Positions 54,876 through 63,413 of a DNA stretch of 64,000 bases are shown piece after piece (the stretch's first letter is position 1; the number at the start of each line of letters is the position of its first letter). The stretch comes from Enterobacter sp. RIT418. Lineage in GTDB: Bacteria; Pseudomonadota; Gammaproteobacteria; Enterobacterales; Enterobacteriaceae. Both the position numbers and the translations under genes were made by a program. The stretch is taken from the NCBI RefSeq assembly GCF_003057745.1, contig NZ_QBJD02000014.1, positions 62,001 through 126,000 of the forward strand, written 5' to 3'. Below the pieces are notes generated by a model, which was given only the letters and a program-made list of their open reading frames with translations, made no database searches and had not been told where the DNA came from.

Positions 54876-56246
54876 ATGAATATGTTCAATATTGCCTGGA
54901 GCGGCTTGCAGGCCGCGCAGTTTGGGATGAGCGTGACCTCCATGAACATCTCCAACGTGCTGACGCCGGGCTACAGCCGTCAGGGCATTATCCAGAGTTC
55001 GGTTGCCACCATGGGAGCGGGCGGCATGTCGGCGGGCGCGGGCGTGCAGGTCGACAGCATTCGCCGCGTCTCCGACCAGTACCTGACGAACCAGGTGTGG
55101 CAGAGCAACAGCAAGGCGAACTACTACGGCATCAATAACCAGTACCTCAGCTCGCTGGAAAAAGTCATCGGCACCGACTCCACGAGCCTGGGCACCGGGC
55201 TGGACGATTTCTTTTCCGCCCTCAGCGCTCTGACCAAAGAGCCGGAAAGCGAAGCCAACCGCCAGCAGCTGCTGAACCAGGCCGGCTCCCTGGCGACGCG
55301 CTTTAATAACATGAATGACTTCATCAACGGCCAGAAGACGTCCGTGGCGAACCAGCGCGACACCATCGTCGGGCAGATCAACAATCTGACGGCGGGCATT
55401 GCTGACTACAACAAAAAAATCATGGAGATGGACTCCACGGGCGGCAACAGCAACGTGCTGCGCGACCAGCGCGACGAGCTGGTTAAGCAGCTCAGCACCT
55501 ATGCCGACGTGAAGATCACCGAAGACAGTAACGGCAGCTACACCGTGGCGATGAAAAACGGCCAGCCGCTGGTGAGCGGTAACGTGGCGGGCGAACTGAG
55601 CAACAGCCTGGACGCCAGCGGCAACCCGGTATTAAGCCTGAACTTTTCCAACACCACCTTCTCCCTGAACCCGTCCACGGGCGGGCAGCTCGGCGCGCTG
55701 TACGATTATGAAACCGGCGAGCTGGCGGACATGCAGGCCTCGGTGCAGGGCATGGCGGAAGCGGTGGCTACGCTCTTTAACGACCAGCTGGCGAAAGGGT
55801 TTGATAAGAACGGCAACCCCGGCAAGCCGCTGTTCAGCTTCGATCTCAATAACCCGAACGGGATTTTGCAGGTTAACGATCTCGATCCTAACGAGCTGGC
55901 GCTGTCCGACACCGCCGGCGAGCAGGGGAACGGCGGCAACCTGCAGGCGCTGATCGACCTGAAAAACACAAAAGTCGATATTGGCGGCATGGGCCACATG
56001 AGCCTGAACGAGGGCGCGGCGGCGATTATCTCCAACATCGGTATCGCCAGTAAAAAATCCCAGAGCGAGCTGGAGGCGGCGCAGGGCGTTTACGACCAGG
56101 CCCAGCAGCAGCGCAATAACCTCAGTGCGGTAAACCAGGATGAAGAGGCCATGAACCTGCAGATTTACATGCAGTCCTACCAGGCCAACGTCAAGGTGAT
56201 TTCCACCGGCAACCAAATTTTCAGCGACCTGTTAAGCATGTTTTAA
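54876..56246 (+). CDS. flgK: LfgK/FlgK, hook-filament junction protein 1
   Basis: 456 residues. N-terminal IAWSGLQAAQFGMSVTSMNISNVLTPGYSRQG and C-terminal NLQIYMQSYQANVKVISTGNQIFSDLLSMF match FlgK; the middle is helical then beta-rich. It is shorter than the primary enteric FlgK (about 547), as is usual in lateral systems. Confidence 0.95.
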   Translation: MNMFNIAWSGLQAAQFGMSVTSMNISNVLTPGYSRQGIIQSSVATMGAGGMSAGAGVQVDSIRRVSDQYLTNQVWQSNSKANYYGINNQYLSSLEKVIGTDSTSLGTGLDDFFSALSALTKEPESEANRQQLLNQAGSLATRFNNMNDFINGQKTSVANQRDTIVGQINNLTAGIADYNKKIMEMDSTGGNSNVLRDQRDELVKQLSTYADVKITEDSNGSYTVAMKNGQPLVSGNVAGELSNSLDASGNPVLSLNFSNTTFSLNPSTGGQLGALYDYETGELADMQASVQGMAEAVATLFNDQLAKGFDKNGNPGKPLFSFDLNNPNGILQVNDLDPNELALSDTAGEQGNGGNLQALIDLKNTKVDIGGMGHMSLNEGAAAIISNIGIASKKSQSELEAAQGVYDQAQQQRNNLSAVNQDEEAMNLQIYMQSYQANVKVISTGNQIFSDLLSMF

Positions 56247-56267
56247 CCGGCGCTAAGGAAGAGAGCG

Positions 56268-57185
56268 ATGCGAATCAGTAGTCTTTATAATTCAGATGCC
56301 ATGCTGGCGCAGCTTGGTGTTAACGGCACCCGGATGAGCAAGCTGATGGAGCAGATGGCTACCCAGAAGCGGATCAACGTGCCGTCCGACGATCCGGTCG
56401 CCGCGACGCGGCTGGTCCAGCTTAACCGCGAGCAGGCGGCGATCAAGCAGTATCAAAACAACATTACCGGCCTCAGCGGCGCGCTCTCCAGCCAGGAAGC
56501 GCACGTGACCGCCATGAGCAACCAGCTGCTGTCGCTGAACGACAAGCTGCTGGCGGCGGCAAACGGCACCCACAGCACCGCGGATATGGCCGGCTTCGGG
56601 GCCGAGCTTTCCTCGATGCTTGATTCGCTGGTCGCGTCAATTAACGCGCAGAACGAGAGCGGCGGTTACCTCTTCTCCGGCACCAAAACCGACACCAAGC
56701 CGGTGGTCTGGGACGAGACGCAGGGGAAATATATCTATCAGGGCAATAACGGCTCGCGCGAAACAACGGTAGCCAACGGCGTGAACGTGACGGAAAACAC
56801 CCACGTGGTGGGGGCCTTTTCCGGCAGCGGCGACGATCTGGAGATGCTGAACAAGCTGAAGGCCCTGAGCGATAAAATGCAGGACCCGGACATTCCCGTG
56901 AGCGATTACCTGGATGATATCAACGAGATGATTTCGCTTTCTGGCCAGTCCCGCGATAAGGTCGCTGCCATCTTTACCGACCTCGGCGGGCGTCAAAACC
57001 GCCTGACGATGCTGAGCGACGCGCACACGGACGTCAGCATGGCAAACGATCAGGTGGTGCGCGATCTGTCCGACACCGACTGGGCGACGACCAGCATTAA
57101 CCTGCAGATGTTCACCAACTCCGTGCAGATCACCAACAAAGCGTACAGCATGATCAGTCAGCTTTCGCTCTTTAGCATGATGTAA
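56268..57185 (+). CDS. flgL: LfgL/FlgL, hook-filament junction protein 3
   Basis: 305 residues with flagellin-like ends: SSLYNSDAMLAQLGVNGTRMSKLMEQMATQKRINVPSDDPVAATRL, then INLQMFTNSVQITNKAYSMISQLSLFSMM. The adapter to the filament; substrate of FlgN chaperone. Confidence 0.95.
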   Translation: MRISSLYNSDAMLAQLGVNGTRMSKLMEQMATQKRINVPSDDPVAATRLVQLNREQAAIKQYQNNITGLSGALSSQEAHVTAMSNQLLSLNDKLLAAANGTHSTADMAGFGAELSSMLDSLVASINAQNESGGYLFSGTKTDTKPVVWDETQGKYIYQGNNGSRETTVANGVNVTENTHVVGAFSGSGDDLEMLNKLKALSDKMQDPDIPVSDYLDDINEMISLSGQSRDKVAAIFTDLGGRQNRLTMLSDAHTDVSMANDQVVRDLSDTDWATTSINLQMFTNSVQITNKAYSMISQLSLFSMM

Positions 57186-57190
57186 TCGCC

Positions 57191-58195
57191 ATGCAGGTTG
57201 GGTTAAAAACAACATCGCTTGCCACCACGCCCGCCCCCGTCAGAACTTCGCCGGGGGCGGCAACGTCCGTTGCGCGTTCCGAGGCGCTGGCGAACGCCCG
57301 GCACGCCGGGCCGCAGTTTCCCGAGTCGGCGCTGCTTTCCCGGCGCCCGCTGCGCTATAACGTTCAGCTCAACCAGCAGCTGACGTCCGTGCAGCGGGCC
57401 GAGAGCTTCCTCAGCGAAACGGAGACGCAGCTGCTGATGCTGCGCCACCAGGCGACGCGCGGCGGCGGCGCGGACAGCGCAAAGGCGGTGAATGCGCTGC
57501 TGCGACAGCGCGGTACGCTCTCGGGCGGGACGGTCGATCGTAATTTCAACGTGACGCTGCAGCAGAAAAGCCAGGTGAACTTTACGCTGCCGGGGATGGA
57601 GAAAATGCTTGAGTCGTCGTCCGGCGAAACGCTGGTGTTTGCCCTTGGCGGCGGCAGGCGCGAGCTTACCGCCGTGGCAATTCCGCCGCAGGCAACGCCG
57701 CGTCAGGCGCTGATGCAGCTGAACGTTGGGCTGGGTAAGCTCGGCATTCACGCGACGCTGGGCGGGGAAGGCCAGGTACGTTTTCAGGTGGCGGAAGATC
57801 GCTGGGCGCGGGTGAGCCAGAATTTCAGCGTGCGCGGCGAAGGACAGCAGTTCCCGGCGGAAGCCTTTACCCTGCTGGCACCGGTGGCGGAGCCAAGCCG
57901 GGAAGATGAGGTGGGCCAGCTCGCCAGCCAGTGGACGCCCGGCGCGAGCGGCAAGATGCAGCAAACGCTGGAGCAAATCACCCGCGAGCGCAGCAAATTG
58001 CACCAGCACCAGGAGCGCGTGTCGGCACGCATTCAGGATATGTCGGCGGCCTATACCCCGGACGAAGCGCTAGAGACGGCGCGGGCGCTGGGAAGCGCGT
58101 TAGCGAACGGTGGAACGCAGTACGGCGTGCTGGCGAAAGCGCTGGCAGCGCAGGGGAATGTGTCCTTGACGACGGTGAAGAATTTGCTGGGCTAG
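57191..58195 (+). CDS. lafW: LafW, putative lateral hook-associated protein
   Basis: 334 residues directly after flgL. I recognise it mainly by position: Flag-2 loci carry lafW here. The N-terminus is low-complexity (TTPAPVRTSPGAATSVARSE), followed by a helix (LTSVQRAESFLSETETQLLMLRHQ), a beta-rich centre and a C-terminal coiled coil (TLEQITRERSKLHQHQERVSARIQDM). This helix-beta-helix order is like axial flagellar proteins. There is no signal peptide, fitting export by the flagellar route. The exact role is unproven. Confidence 0.65.
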   Translation: MQVGLKTTSLATTPAPVRTSPGAATSVARSEALANARHAGPQFPESALLSRRPLRYNVQLNQQLTSVQRAESFLSETETQLLMLRHQATRGGGADSAKAVNALLRQRGTLSGGTVDRNFNVTLQQKSQVNFTLPGMEKMLESSSGETLVFALGGGRRELTAVAIPPQATPRQALMQLNVGLGKLGIHATLGGEGQVRFQVAEDRWARVSQNFSVRGEGQQFPAEAFTLLAPVAEPSREDEVGQLASQWTPGASGKMQQTLEQITRERSKLHQHQERVSARIQDMSAAYTPDEALETARALGSALANGGTQYGVLAKALAAQGNVSLTTVKNLLG

Positions 58196-58249
58196 TGCTT
58201 TGAATGGCTGAGGCTTCTTGCCGCCAGCCAATGCGGGCAATAAAAAATC

Positions 58250-58271
58250 CCCTCTCCTTCAAGGGAGAGGG
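58250..58271. repeat. REP-like palindrome after lafW
   Basis: CCCTCTCC, TTCAA loop, GGGAGAGGG; differs by one base from the palindrome at 15358-15379 beside the tandem array. It lies between the convergent lafW and the minus-strand regulator pair and may act as a transcript end. Confidence 0.65.
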
Positions 58272-58290
58272 AGTACCGCAGGCTGCGGGG

Positions 58291-58755
58291 CTACTTCCTC
58301 AACGGATAGAGAAATATCGCACCGCTTTGTCCCACCACCAGCGGCTGCGTATCCACAAACAGCGGCTGCATCCAGAAATCCACGTGCATCAGCATATCCA
58401 CCAGGCCATCAATCATCAGCCCTTTCTGCATCGTGCTGTAGTAAATCGGGGTGTAGGAAAAGAACTGTCTGCCGTTTTGCTGGTTAAGCTCCGTGAACTT
58501 CCCCTTCAGCACAAAGCGGTTGTCATTCGGATTGGTAATGGTCGTCAGGATCGCATTGTTCACGGTCTGCATGCGTGAATCGTACACTTCCTTTCGCTGC
58601 GACATCAGGTCGTAAAAGCCGAGCTGCAAGAATCCCTCAACGCTGGGCTGCGTGGAGGTTTGTGCCTGAATGATGCGCATGGCGGCGAGCGCAGTAAGGG
58701 CAGCCAGAATATAGGCCAGCAGCCATTTCCAGTTAAGTACAGGTTTCCATCTCAC
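58291..58755 (-). CDS. Small periplasmic membrane-anchored protein, probable LafZ partner
   Basis: 154 residues: one N-terminal membrane helix (WLLAYILAALTALAAMRIIQA) and about 125 periplasmic residues (FYDLMSQRKEVYDSRMQTVNNAI...; FSYTPIYYSTMQKGLMIDGLVDML). No recognised domain. Its start overlaps the 3' end of lafZ by 23 nt. This layout, a ToxR-like regulator followed by a single-pass periplasmic protein, is like toxR-toxS, where ToxS stabilises ToxR. Role inferred by analogy only. Confidence 0.75.
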   Translation of the reverse strand: MRWKPVLNWKWLLAYILAALTALAAMRIIQAQTSTQPSVEGFLQLGFYDLMSQRKEVYDSRMQTVNNAILTTITNPNDNRFVLKGKFTELNQQNGRQFFSYTPIYYSTMQKGLMIDGLVDMLMHVDFWMQPLFVDTQPLVVGQSGAIFLYPLRK

Positions 58756-59671
58756 TGATTTTCCTCCTCGTCTCTCGAAGTATCAGGTTGTTCAGCTGGG
58801 TGGGGTCAATGCGCCAGTGGTAAATCGCCATCACCAGCTGCTTTTTATCGCAGCGGCTTTCCAGCGCAAAGGTGTAGTTGAGCGTTTGGTCAACGCTTTG
58901 GTAGTAGACCGACATGTCGGTCGATTGAGATTTGATCTGCTGATTGATGGCATAAAGGGTGTCTTTGATCTTGCTGTAAAAGTCTTCTTTATTCATCGTC
59001 GGGCGGTTTGCTTCAGAAATCTCATAGATGCGGATGTTGCTGTACACCCCCGCCTCCTGCTCTGCGGCGACCAGCCGCGATCCCCGGAGGTTGGCGTATT
59101 GCCAGCCCGCGGTGCCGCTGACAATGACGACCATCACGAGCAGCACAAAAGCCGCCAGCCACTGCGGGAGCCGAAAGCGGGAGGCTTTTTCACGGGGGAA
59201 GACGCGGACGTGCGTCGCCTCCGCTTCCGCCTCAATCAGCCCTTGCGGGGCTGGCGGAAGGATCTCGGCCGAACCGCTAGCCTCTTCCTCCTGCTGCGGG
59301 ACGGGCAGCAGGGCCGGGGCGTCGATCTCTTCGCTGTCACGCTCAACGGAGCGGCACCAGCACTGCTCCAGCAGATAACCCTTTTTGGGAATGGTTTTGA
59401 TTATTCTCTGCGTTTTTCCATCGTCTTCAAGCGCCGTGCGTAATGCATGAATTGCATTCGGCAAACTATTATTGCCAATAACGCGCCGCTCCCAGACCAG
59501 ATTAGTAAGTTCTTCACGAGTAAGTATTTTTCCGGCATTGGTGACCAGCACATCCAGCAGTTTTAATTGATATTCACCAAGGCGTTTTCTTTCGCCGGTT
59601 ACGAGGCTGATGATTGAGCCAGAGGGTAAATCGACTAACCAGTTGTTTACCGCATAATATGTTTTATTCAT
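58733..59671 (-). CDS. lafZ: LafZ, ToxR/CadC-like transmembrane regulator
   Basis: 312 residues from the ATG at 59671 (MNKTYYAVNNWLVDLPSGS), chosen because the winged helix begins directly there; an upstream codon at 59725 adds 18 unrelated residues. The cytosolic DNA-binding domain is about 1-105 (LLDVLVTNAGKILTREELTNLVW; IKTIPKKGYLL), then a proline/glutamate linker, one membrane helix (LAAFVLLVMVVIVSGTAGW, about 190-210) and a periplasmic sensor with two cysteines (SRCDKK; METCT). Flag-2 loci carry lafZ in this place. It likely controls the divergent flagellin gene. Confidence 0.82.
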   Translation of the reverse strand: MNKTYYAVNNWLVDLPSGSIISLVTGERKRLGEYQLKLLDVLVTNAGKILTREELTNLVWERRVIGNNSLPNAIHALRTALEDDGKTQRIIKTIPKKGYLLEQCWCRSVERDSEEIDAPALLPVPQQEEEASGSAEILPPAPQGLIEAEAEATHVRVFPREKASRFRLPQWLAAFVLLVMVVIVSGTAGWQYANLRGSRLVAAEQEAGVYSNIRIYEISEANRPTMNKEDFYSKIKDTLYAINQQIKSQSTDMSVYYQSVDQTLNYTFALESRCDKKQLVMAIYHWRIDPTQLNNLILRETRRKISEMETCT

Positions 59672-60349
59672 GGCAAGTAATGGTCGGTACCCACTCCATA
59701 AAGATTTAATTTTCAGGCATCGCACAAAAACTGTGCGAAATGCTTAATGTAAATTAATCATTAATTCCGTTTAAAATTCATCGAGAATTGCCGCTTGCCT
59801 GCGGAAATATGCAAAAAGACGCACTGCGAGGATGAAAAATGAAAAAAAATCCCACTTAGGGGGCGGGAAGTTTCATCCGGCATTTCAGGTCTTTTCTTAG
59901 GTGTGTTTAGGAAGTTTCTCTTCCGTGGCACATTTTTACGCGATAAAAGTGTGATATGCAACAAATTATTGAACGATCTCACCCCGGGCGTATTAACGTT
60001 TTTCGTTAAAGGTTAAAGTAAATCGGTTTTTGATCGTTTTATTTAGAATTTGTTTAGGAATGTAGCTGGGATGTTTTAATTAGACCTCGGGTAAATGAGA
60101 CTCTTTTCAGGGGACAGATAAAAACGTAAGCAAATGTAATGGTTGTTTAAGTTTGAATGCTGTTGTGTCGCCTTATGTTCTTTTTTATTCGGTAGTTAAT
60201 GACGGTCGTGACTATTAATTGTCATTTTATTTTCGCACTGAAAATTCATTTTTTTTCATTTTCGATTTAATTCTCCGTCGGGCTGTGTCGTTTTACCTGA
60301 GTACCAGAGAGAAGAACCTGACGGACAGGTTCAAAAGGAGAATTTGAAC
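59672..60349. other. Long AT-rich upstream region of flagellin gene
   Basis: 678 bp with no supported gene between lafZ (minus) and fliC (plus), strongly A/T-rich. It should hold the flagellin promoter and binding sites for LafZ. No site matched the sigma-28 consensus (TAAA-N15-GCCGATAA) convincingly. A 73-codon frame on the minus strand at 59761-59982 has no ribosome site. Confidence 0.5.
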
Positions 60350-61210
60350 ATGGCACTTTCTATTTTTACTAACGCCTCTTCCATGGCATCCGTTAACGCG
60401 CTGAATAAATCCAACAGCATGCTGTCTACCGCGATGGAGCGTCTGGGTACTGGTAAACGCATTAACTCTGCGGCAGATGACGCAGCGGGCCTGCAGATTG
60501 CTACCCGTCTTCAGGGCCAGTCCAACGGTATGAGCGTTGCTCAGCGCAACATCTCCGACGCCACCGCGCTGCTGCAGACCGCTGAAGGCGCGTTTGACGA
60601 AGTGAGCAACATCATGTACCGCATGAAAGACCTCGCCACGCAGGCAGCGAACGACACCAACGGTACCGAAGATCGTAAGGCGCTGCAGTCTGAAATGGAC
60701 GAGCTGAACAGCGAACTCGACAACATCATGAACAACACCAAGTATGCTGGTGAAAGCCTGTTCGCAAGCGGCGGCAAATTCTCCTCTGCGATGAACTTCC
60801 AGATCGGCGCATCAACAAGCGAAAGCCTGAAAGTTGACGTGAGCAAAGAGCTGTCAACGGTTAAAGGCGCAAGCGGCCTGGGCGCACTGAAGTCGACTTC
60901 TGGCGCATCCGGCGCGCTGCTTACCTCCTCTGGTGCACAGGGCATGATCACCAAAGTTGAAAACGCTATCTCTCAGGTGGGTACGCTGCGCTCCAAGCTG
61001 GGTGCGAACATCAACCGTCTGGGCCACACCGCGGCGAACCTCGCGAACATGAAAGACAACACCGACCTGGCGTTGGGCAACATTCGCGACGCGGACTTCG
61101 CCTCCGAAGCGTCGAGCATGACCCGCAACCAGATGCTGGCGCAAACCAGTATGTCCATGCTGAAGCAGTCCAACAGCATGTCCGGTATGGTGATGAACCT
61201 GCTGGGCTAA
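60350..61210 (+). CDS. fliC: LafA/FliC, lateral flagellin
   Basis: 286 residues. The ATG at 60350 is chosen because AAGGAG lies nine bases before it; a TTG at 60344 is not needed. N-terminal D0/D1 (ALSIFTNASSMASVNALNKSNSMLS...INSAADDAAGLQIATRL) and C-terminal D1/D0 (ANINRLGHTAANLANMKDN...AQTSMSMLKQSNSMSGMVMNLLG) are intact. The central variable part is only about 60 serine/glycine-rich residues, so there is no large surface domain. Predicted target of the modification genes in the cargo region. Confidence 0.95.
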   Translation: MALSIFTNASSMASVNALNKSNSMLSTAMERLGTGKRINSAADDAAGLQIATRLQGQSNGMSVAQRNISDATALLQTAEGAFDEVSNIMYRMKDLATQAANDTNGTEDRKALQSEMDELNSELDNIMNNTKYAGESLFASGGKFSSAMNFQIGASTSESLKVDVSKELSTVKGASGLGALKSTSGASGALLTSSGAQGMITKVENAISQVGTLRSKLGANINRLGHTAANLANMKDNTDLALGNIRDADFASEASSMTRNQMLAQTSMSMLKQSNSMSGMVMNLLG

Positions 61211-61230
61211 TCCACCTCACCGTTGCAAAA

Positions 61231-61255
61231 AACACCGCTGTAAGGCGGTGTTTTT
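61231..61255 (+). terminator. Terminator after flagellin gene
   Basis: ACACCGC, TGTAAG loop, GCGGTGT and TTTTTG, 20 nt after the fliC stop. Confidence 0.92.
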
Positions 61256-61345
61256 GTATGCGGCACTTCCCTTCCTGTTTTCCCTTTAGGGGAAGAACGC
61301 CTTCCTTCCAGGTGTTAACTTCCTGAATTTAAATGACTTAAAAAC

Positions 61346-61362
61346 TGGCACGATTGTTGCTT
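61346..61362 (+). promoter_or_regulatory. Sigma-54 promoter of the fliD operon
   Basis: TGGCACGATTGTTGCTT, consensus -24/-12 element differing by one spacer base from the one before flgB. It lies 62 bp before the fliD start, so fliD, S, T and K appear to be LafK targets. Confidence 0.9.
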
Positions 61363-61407
61363 TAAACGGGCATGGTTTAGCAACAGGTGCGAACGGAGAA
61401 CCTCAAC

Positions 61408-62700
61408 ATGGCAGATTTTAGCAGCATTGATCCCCAGACTCTGGCTCAGCAGCTGGCGACATACGACATCATGTCGATGCAAAACCAGTTGAAGACCAAA
61501 TCGTCCACCATGAACGCGCAGAAAAAAGCCCTCGACGCGCTGAAAACCGCGCTGGGCGATTTCCGCACCGCGATGTCCGGGCTTAACGGTACCAACAGCG
61601 GCATGCTGAAAAACGCCGTCAGCATGAACCGGGAAGGCATTGCGAACGTTACTGCAAACTCAAACGCGCTGAAGGGCACCTACAACATTGAGGTGACGCA
61701 GCTCGCCTCTGCCCACCAGATCGGCTTTGACGGCATGACCGATGAGAGCATCAAAAATGCCACCGGCACCATGGACATTGAGCTGAACGGTGAAACCCTC
61801 TCCATCAATCTTGACGACATGGAAAGCCTGAGCGATCTGACGAAGGCGATTAACGGCGATGAAGATAACCCCGGCGTGACGGCGTCCCTGATCCGCACCG
61901 ACGGCAGCGTCACGCTGATGTTGAGCAGCGATGAGAGCGGTGCAAAAAATACGATTTCCGTGGGCGGTACGGGCGGCTTCGATTCCAGCAACGCGAAGAC
62001 GATTTCTGAAGCATCCGACTCTGAAATCAAAATGGGTGACATGACCTTCACCAACAGCTCGAACACGCTGGACAAGCTGATTGACGGGGTAACCATTGAG
62101 CTGACCTCATTAACCGAGGCCGGTAAACCGCTGACGATCTCCGTGGGGATCGACACCGAGGGCACCAAAGAGCAGCTTCAGACCTTTATCAATGCCTACA
62201 ACACGCTGCAGGACACCCTCACCAACCTGACGAAAAGCGGCAACGGCGACGACGAAACCCGCGGCGCCTTTGCCGGTGATGCCACCATGTCTTCGCTCGA
62301 TCGCGAGCTGAACGACGTGATGCGCCAGGTCTTCGGTGGCGTGCGGTTGTCTGATTTTGGTATTACCGCAGACAAAGACGGCAAGCTGGAGATCGACAGC
62401 AAAAAGCTGGACGACGCGCTAAAGGCCGATCCGCAAAAGCTCAGCGACCTGTTCAACGGCAAGGACGGAATGCTGGCCAAAATGGACAAGTCTCTCGACC
62501 GTTATCTGAACACCACCAATGGCTTACTGAAGGGCCGTCAGGACGTGCTGGATCGTCAGCAGAGCGACATTGAGACCAAAACGGAAGCGATGAACGCGCG
62601 CTATGAAACCTCTTATAACCGCTATCTGAAGCAATTCACGCAGCTGCAGCAGGCGATGGCATCGATGAACAACACCATGAGTATGTTTGGCTTAGCTTAA
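61408..62700 (+). CDS. fliD: LafB/FliD, filament cap protein
   Basis: 430 residues from the ATG at 61408 (GGAG nine bases upstream); a GTG at 61387 has no site. The N-terminus DPQTLAQQLATYDIMSMQNQLKTKSSTMNAQKKALDALKTAL and C-terminal coiled coil (DIETKTEAMNARYETSYNRYLKQFTQLQQAMASMNNTMSMF) match FliD_N and FliD_C domains, with the beta-rich D2-D3 between. Confidence 0.95.
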   Translation: MADFSSIDPQTLAQQLATYDIMSMQNQLKTKSSTMNAQKKALDALKTALGDFRTAMSGLNGTNSGMLKNAVSMNREGIANVTANSNALKGTYNIEVTQLASAHQIGFDGMTDESIKNATGTMDIELNGETLSINLDDMESLSDLTKAINGDEDNPGVTASLIRTDGSVTLMLSSDESGAKNTISVGGTGGFDSSNAKTISEASDSEIKMGDMTFTNSSNTLDKLIDGVTIELTSLTEAGKPLTISVGIDTEGTKEQLQTFINAYNTLQDTLTNLTKSGNGDDETRGAFAGDATMSSLDRELNDVMRQVFGGVRLSDFGITADKDGKLEIDSKKLDDALKADPQKLSDLFNGKDGMLAKMDKSLDRYLNTTNGLLKGRQDVLDRQQSDIETKTEAMNARYETSYNRYLKQFTQLQQAMASMNNTMSMFGLA

Positions 62701-62716
62701 GGAAATGACCGCGTTT

Positions 62717-63112
62717 ATGTACGGGAACGAACAGCAAGGCTTCGGCCACTATCAGGAGTCCGACCTGGCGATTCAGGCCGCCGCAGCAAACCCTCACCAG
62801 CTGGTGCTAATGCTGTTTAACGGCCTGATGGACGAACTGGTGCGGGCTAAGAGCCACATCGCCGCGCGCCGCTATGACCGCAAGGTTCAGAGCATCAACA
62901 AGTGCATCGATATTCTGAACGCGCTCACCAGCTCGCTGGATTTTGAAAAGGGCGGCGAGCTGGCGCTGAGCCTCGCCAACCTTTACGACTACTGCGTGTA
63001 TCGCCTTTATGACGCCAGCCATAAGCTTTCCGTCAGCCACATTGAAGAGGTTGAAGGCATTCTGCGCAACCTGCAGGAAGGCTGGGAAAAAATGGGGCAG
63101 CAGCATGGATGA
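62717..63112 (+). CDS. fliS: LafC/FliS, flagellin export chaperone
   Basis: 131 residues from 62717 (MYGNEQQGFGHYQESDLAIQAAAANPHQLVLMLFNGLMDELVRAK), the usual FliS start; an ATG 12 nt upstream is possible but its GGA site is too close. Four-helix chaperone that keeps flagellin soluble. ATGA-type overlap with fliT. Confidence 0.93.
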   Translation: MYGNEQQGFGHYQESDLAIQAAAANPHQLVLMLFNGLMDELVRAKSHIAARRYDRKVQSINKCIDILNALTSSLDFEKGGELALSLANLYDYCVYRLYDASHKLSVSHIEEVEGILRNLQEGWEKMGQQHG

Positions 63113-63413
63113 CGTACAGGTGATGCGTTTTCTGGCGCGTTCCCTGGCACATTCGGCCAGCCAGCACGACTGGCCGAAGCTTGAGGACATTGACGCACAG
63201 ATTGCCGCCCTGCTAACCGCGCTGAAGGGCCAGACGTTGAGCGCCGAAACGCGCGAGGCGCTGGCCGAGCTGCGGCAGACGCACGCCCGGGTTTACCAGT
63301 TCTGCCAGACGCAGCGCGACGAGCTTGAGCAGAAGATGGCGCAGTCCCGCCGCAACCAGGCCGGGGCAACCGCCTACGCGCTGTTTGCCGACGCTGAGGA
63401 TGTGGGACGATGA
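63105..63413 (+). CDS. LafD/FliT-like export chaperone
   Basis: 102 residues from the ATG at 63105, overlapping the fliS end; a longer frame upstream only overlaps fliS. All-helical, with MRFLARSLAHSASQHDWPKLEDIDAQIAALLTAL and a C-terminal coiled coil (TQRDELEQKMAQSRRNQ), as in FliT-like chaperones for FliD. Identity rests on position and helix pattern. Confidence 0.75.
   Translation: MDDVQVMRFLARSLAHSASQHDWPKLEDIDAQIAALLTALKGQTLSAETREALAELRQTHARVYQFCQTQRDELEQKMAQSRRNQAGATAYALFADAEDVGR

Noticed and set aside
59926-59941. TGGCACATTTTTACGC upstream of flagellin as a sigma-54 site
   Set aside because: The -12 half is poor and the GC is one base out of register.
59761-59982. 73-codon minus-strand frame upstream of fliC
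   Set aside because: No ribosome site, low-complexity AT-rich translation and no recognisable family.
60092-60121. Sigma-28 promoter for fliC (TAAA ... ACAGATAA)
   Set aside because: The spacer is 18 rather than 15 and the -10 has two mismatches; GAAAATTC/TTCGATTT at 60240-60268 is weaker still.
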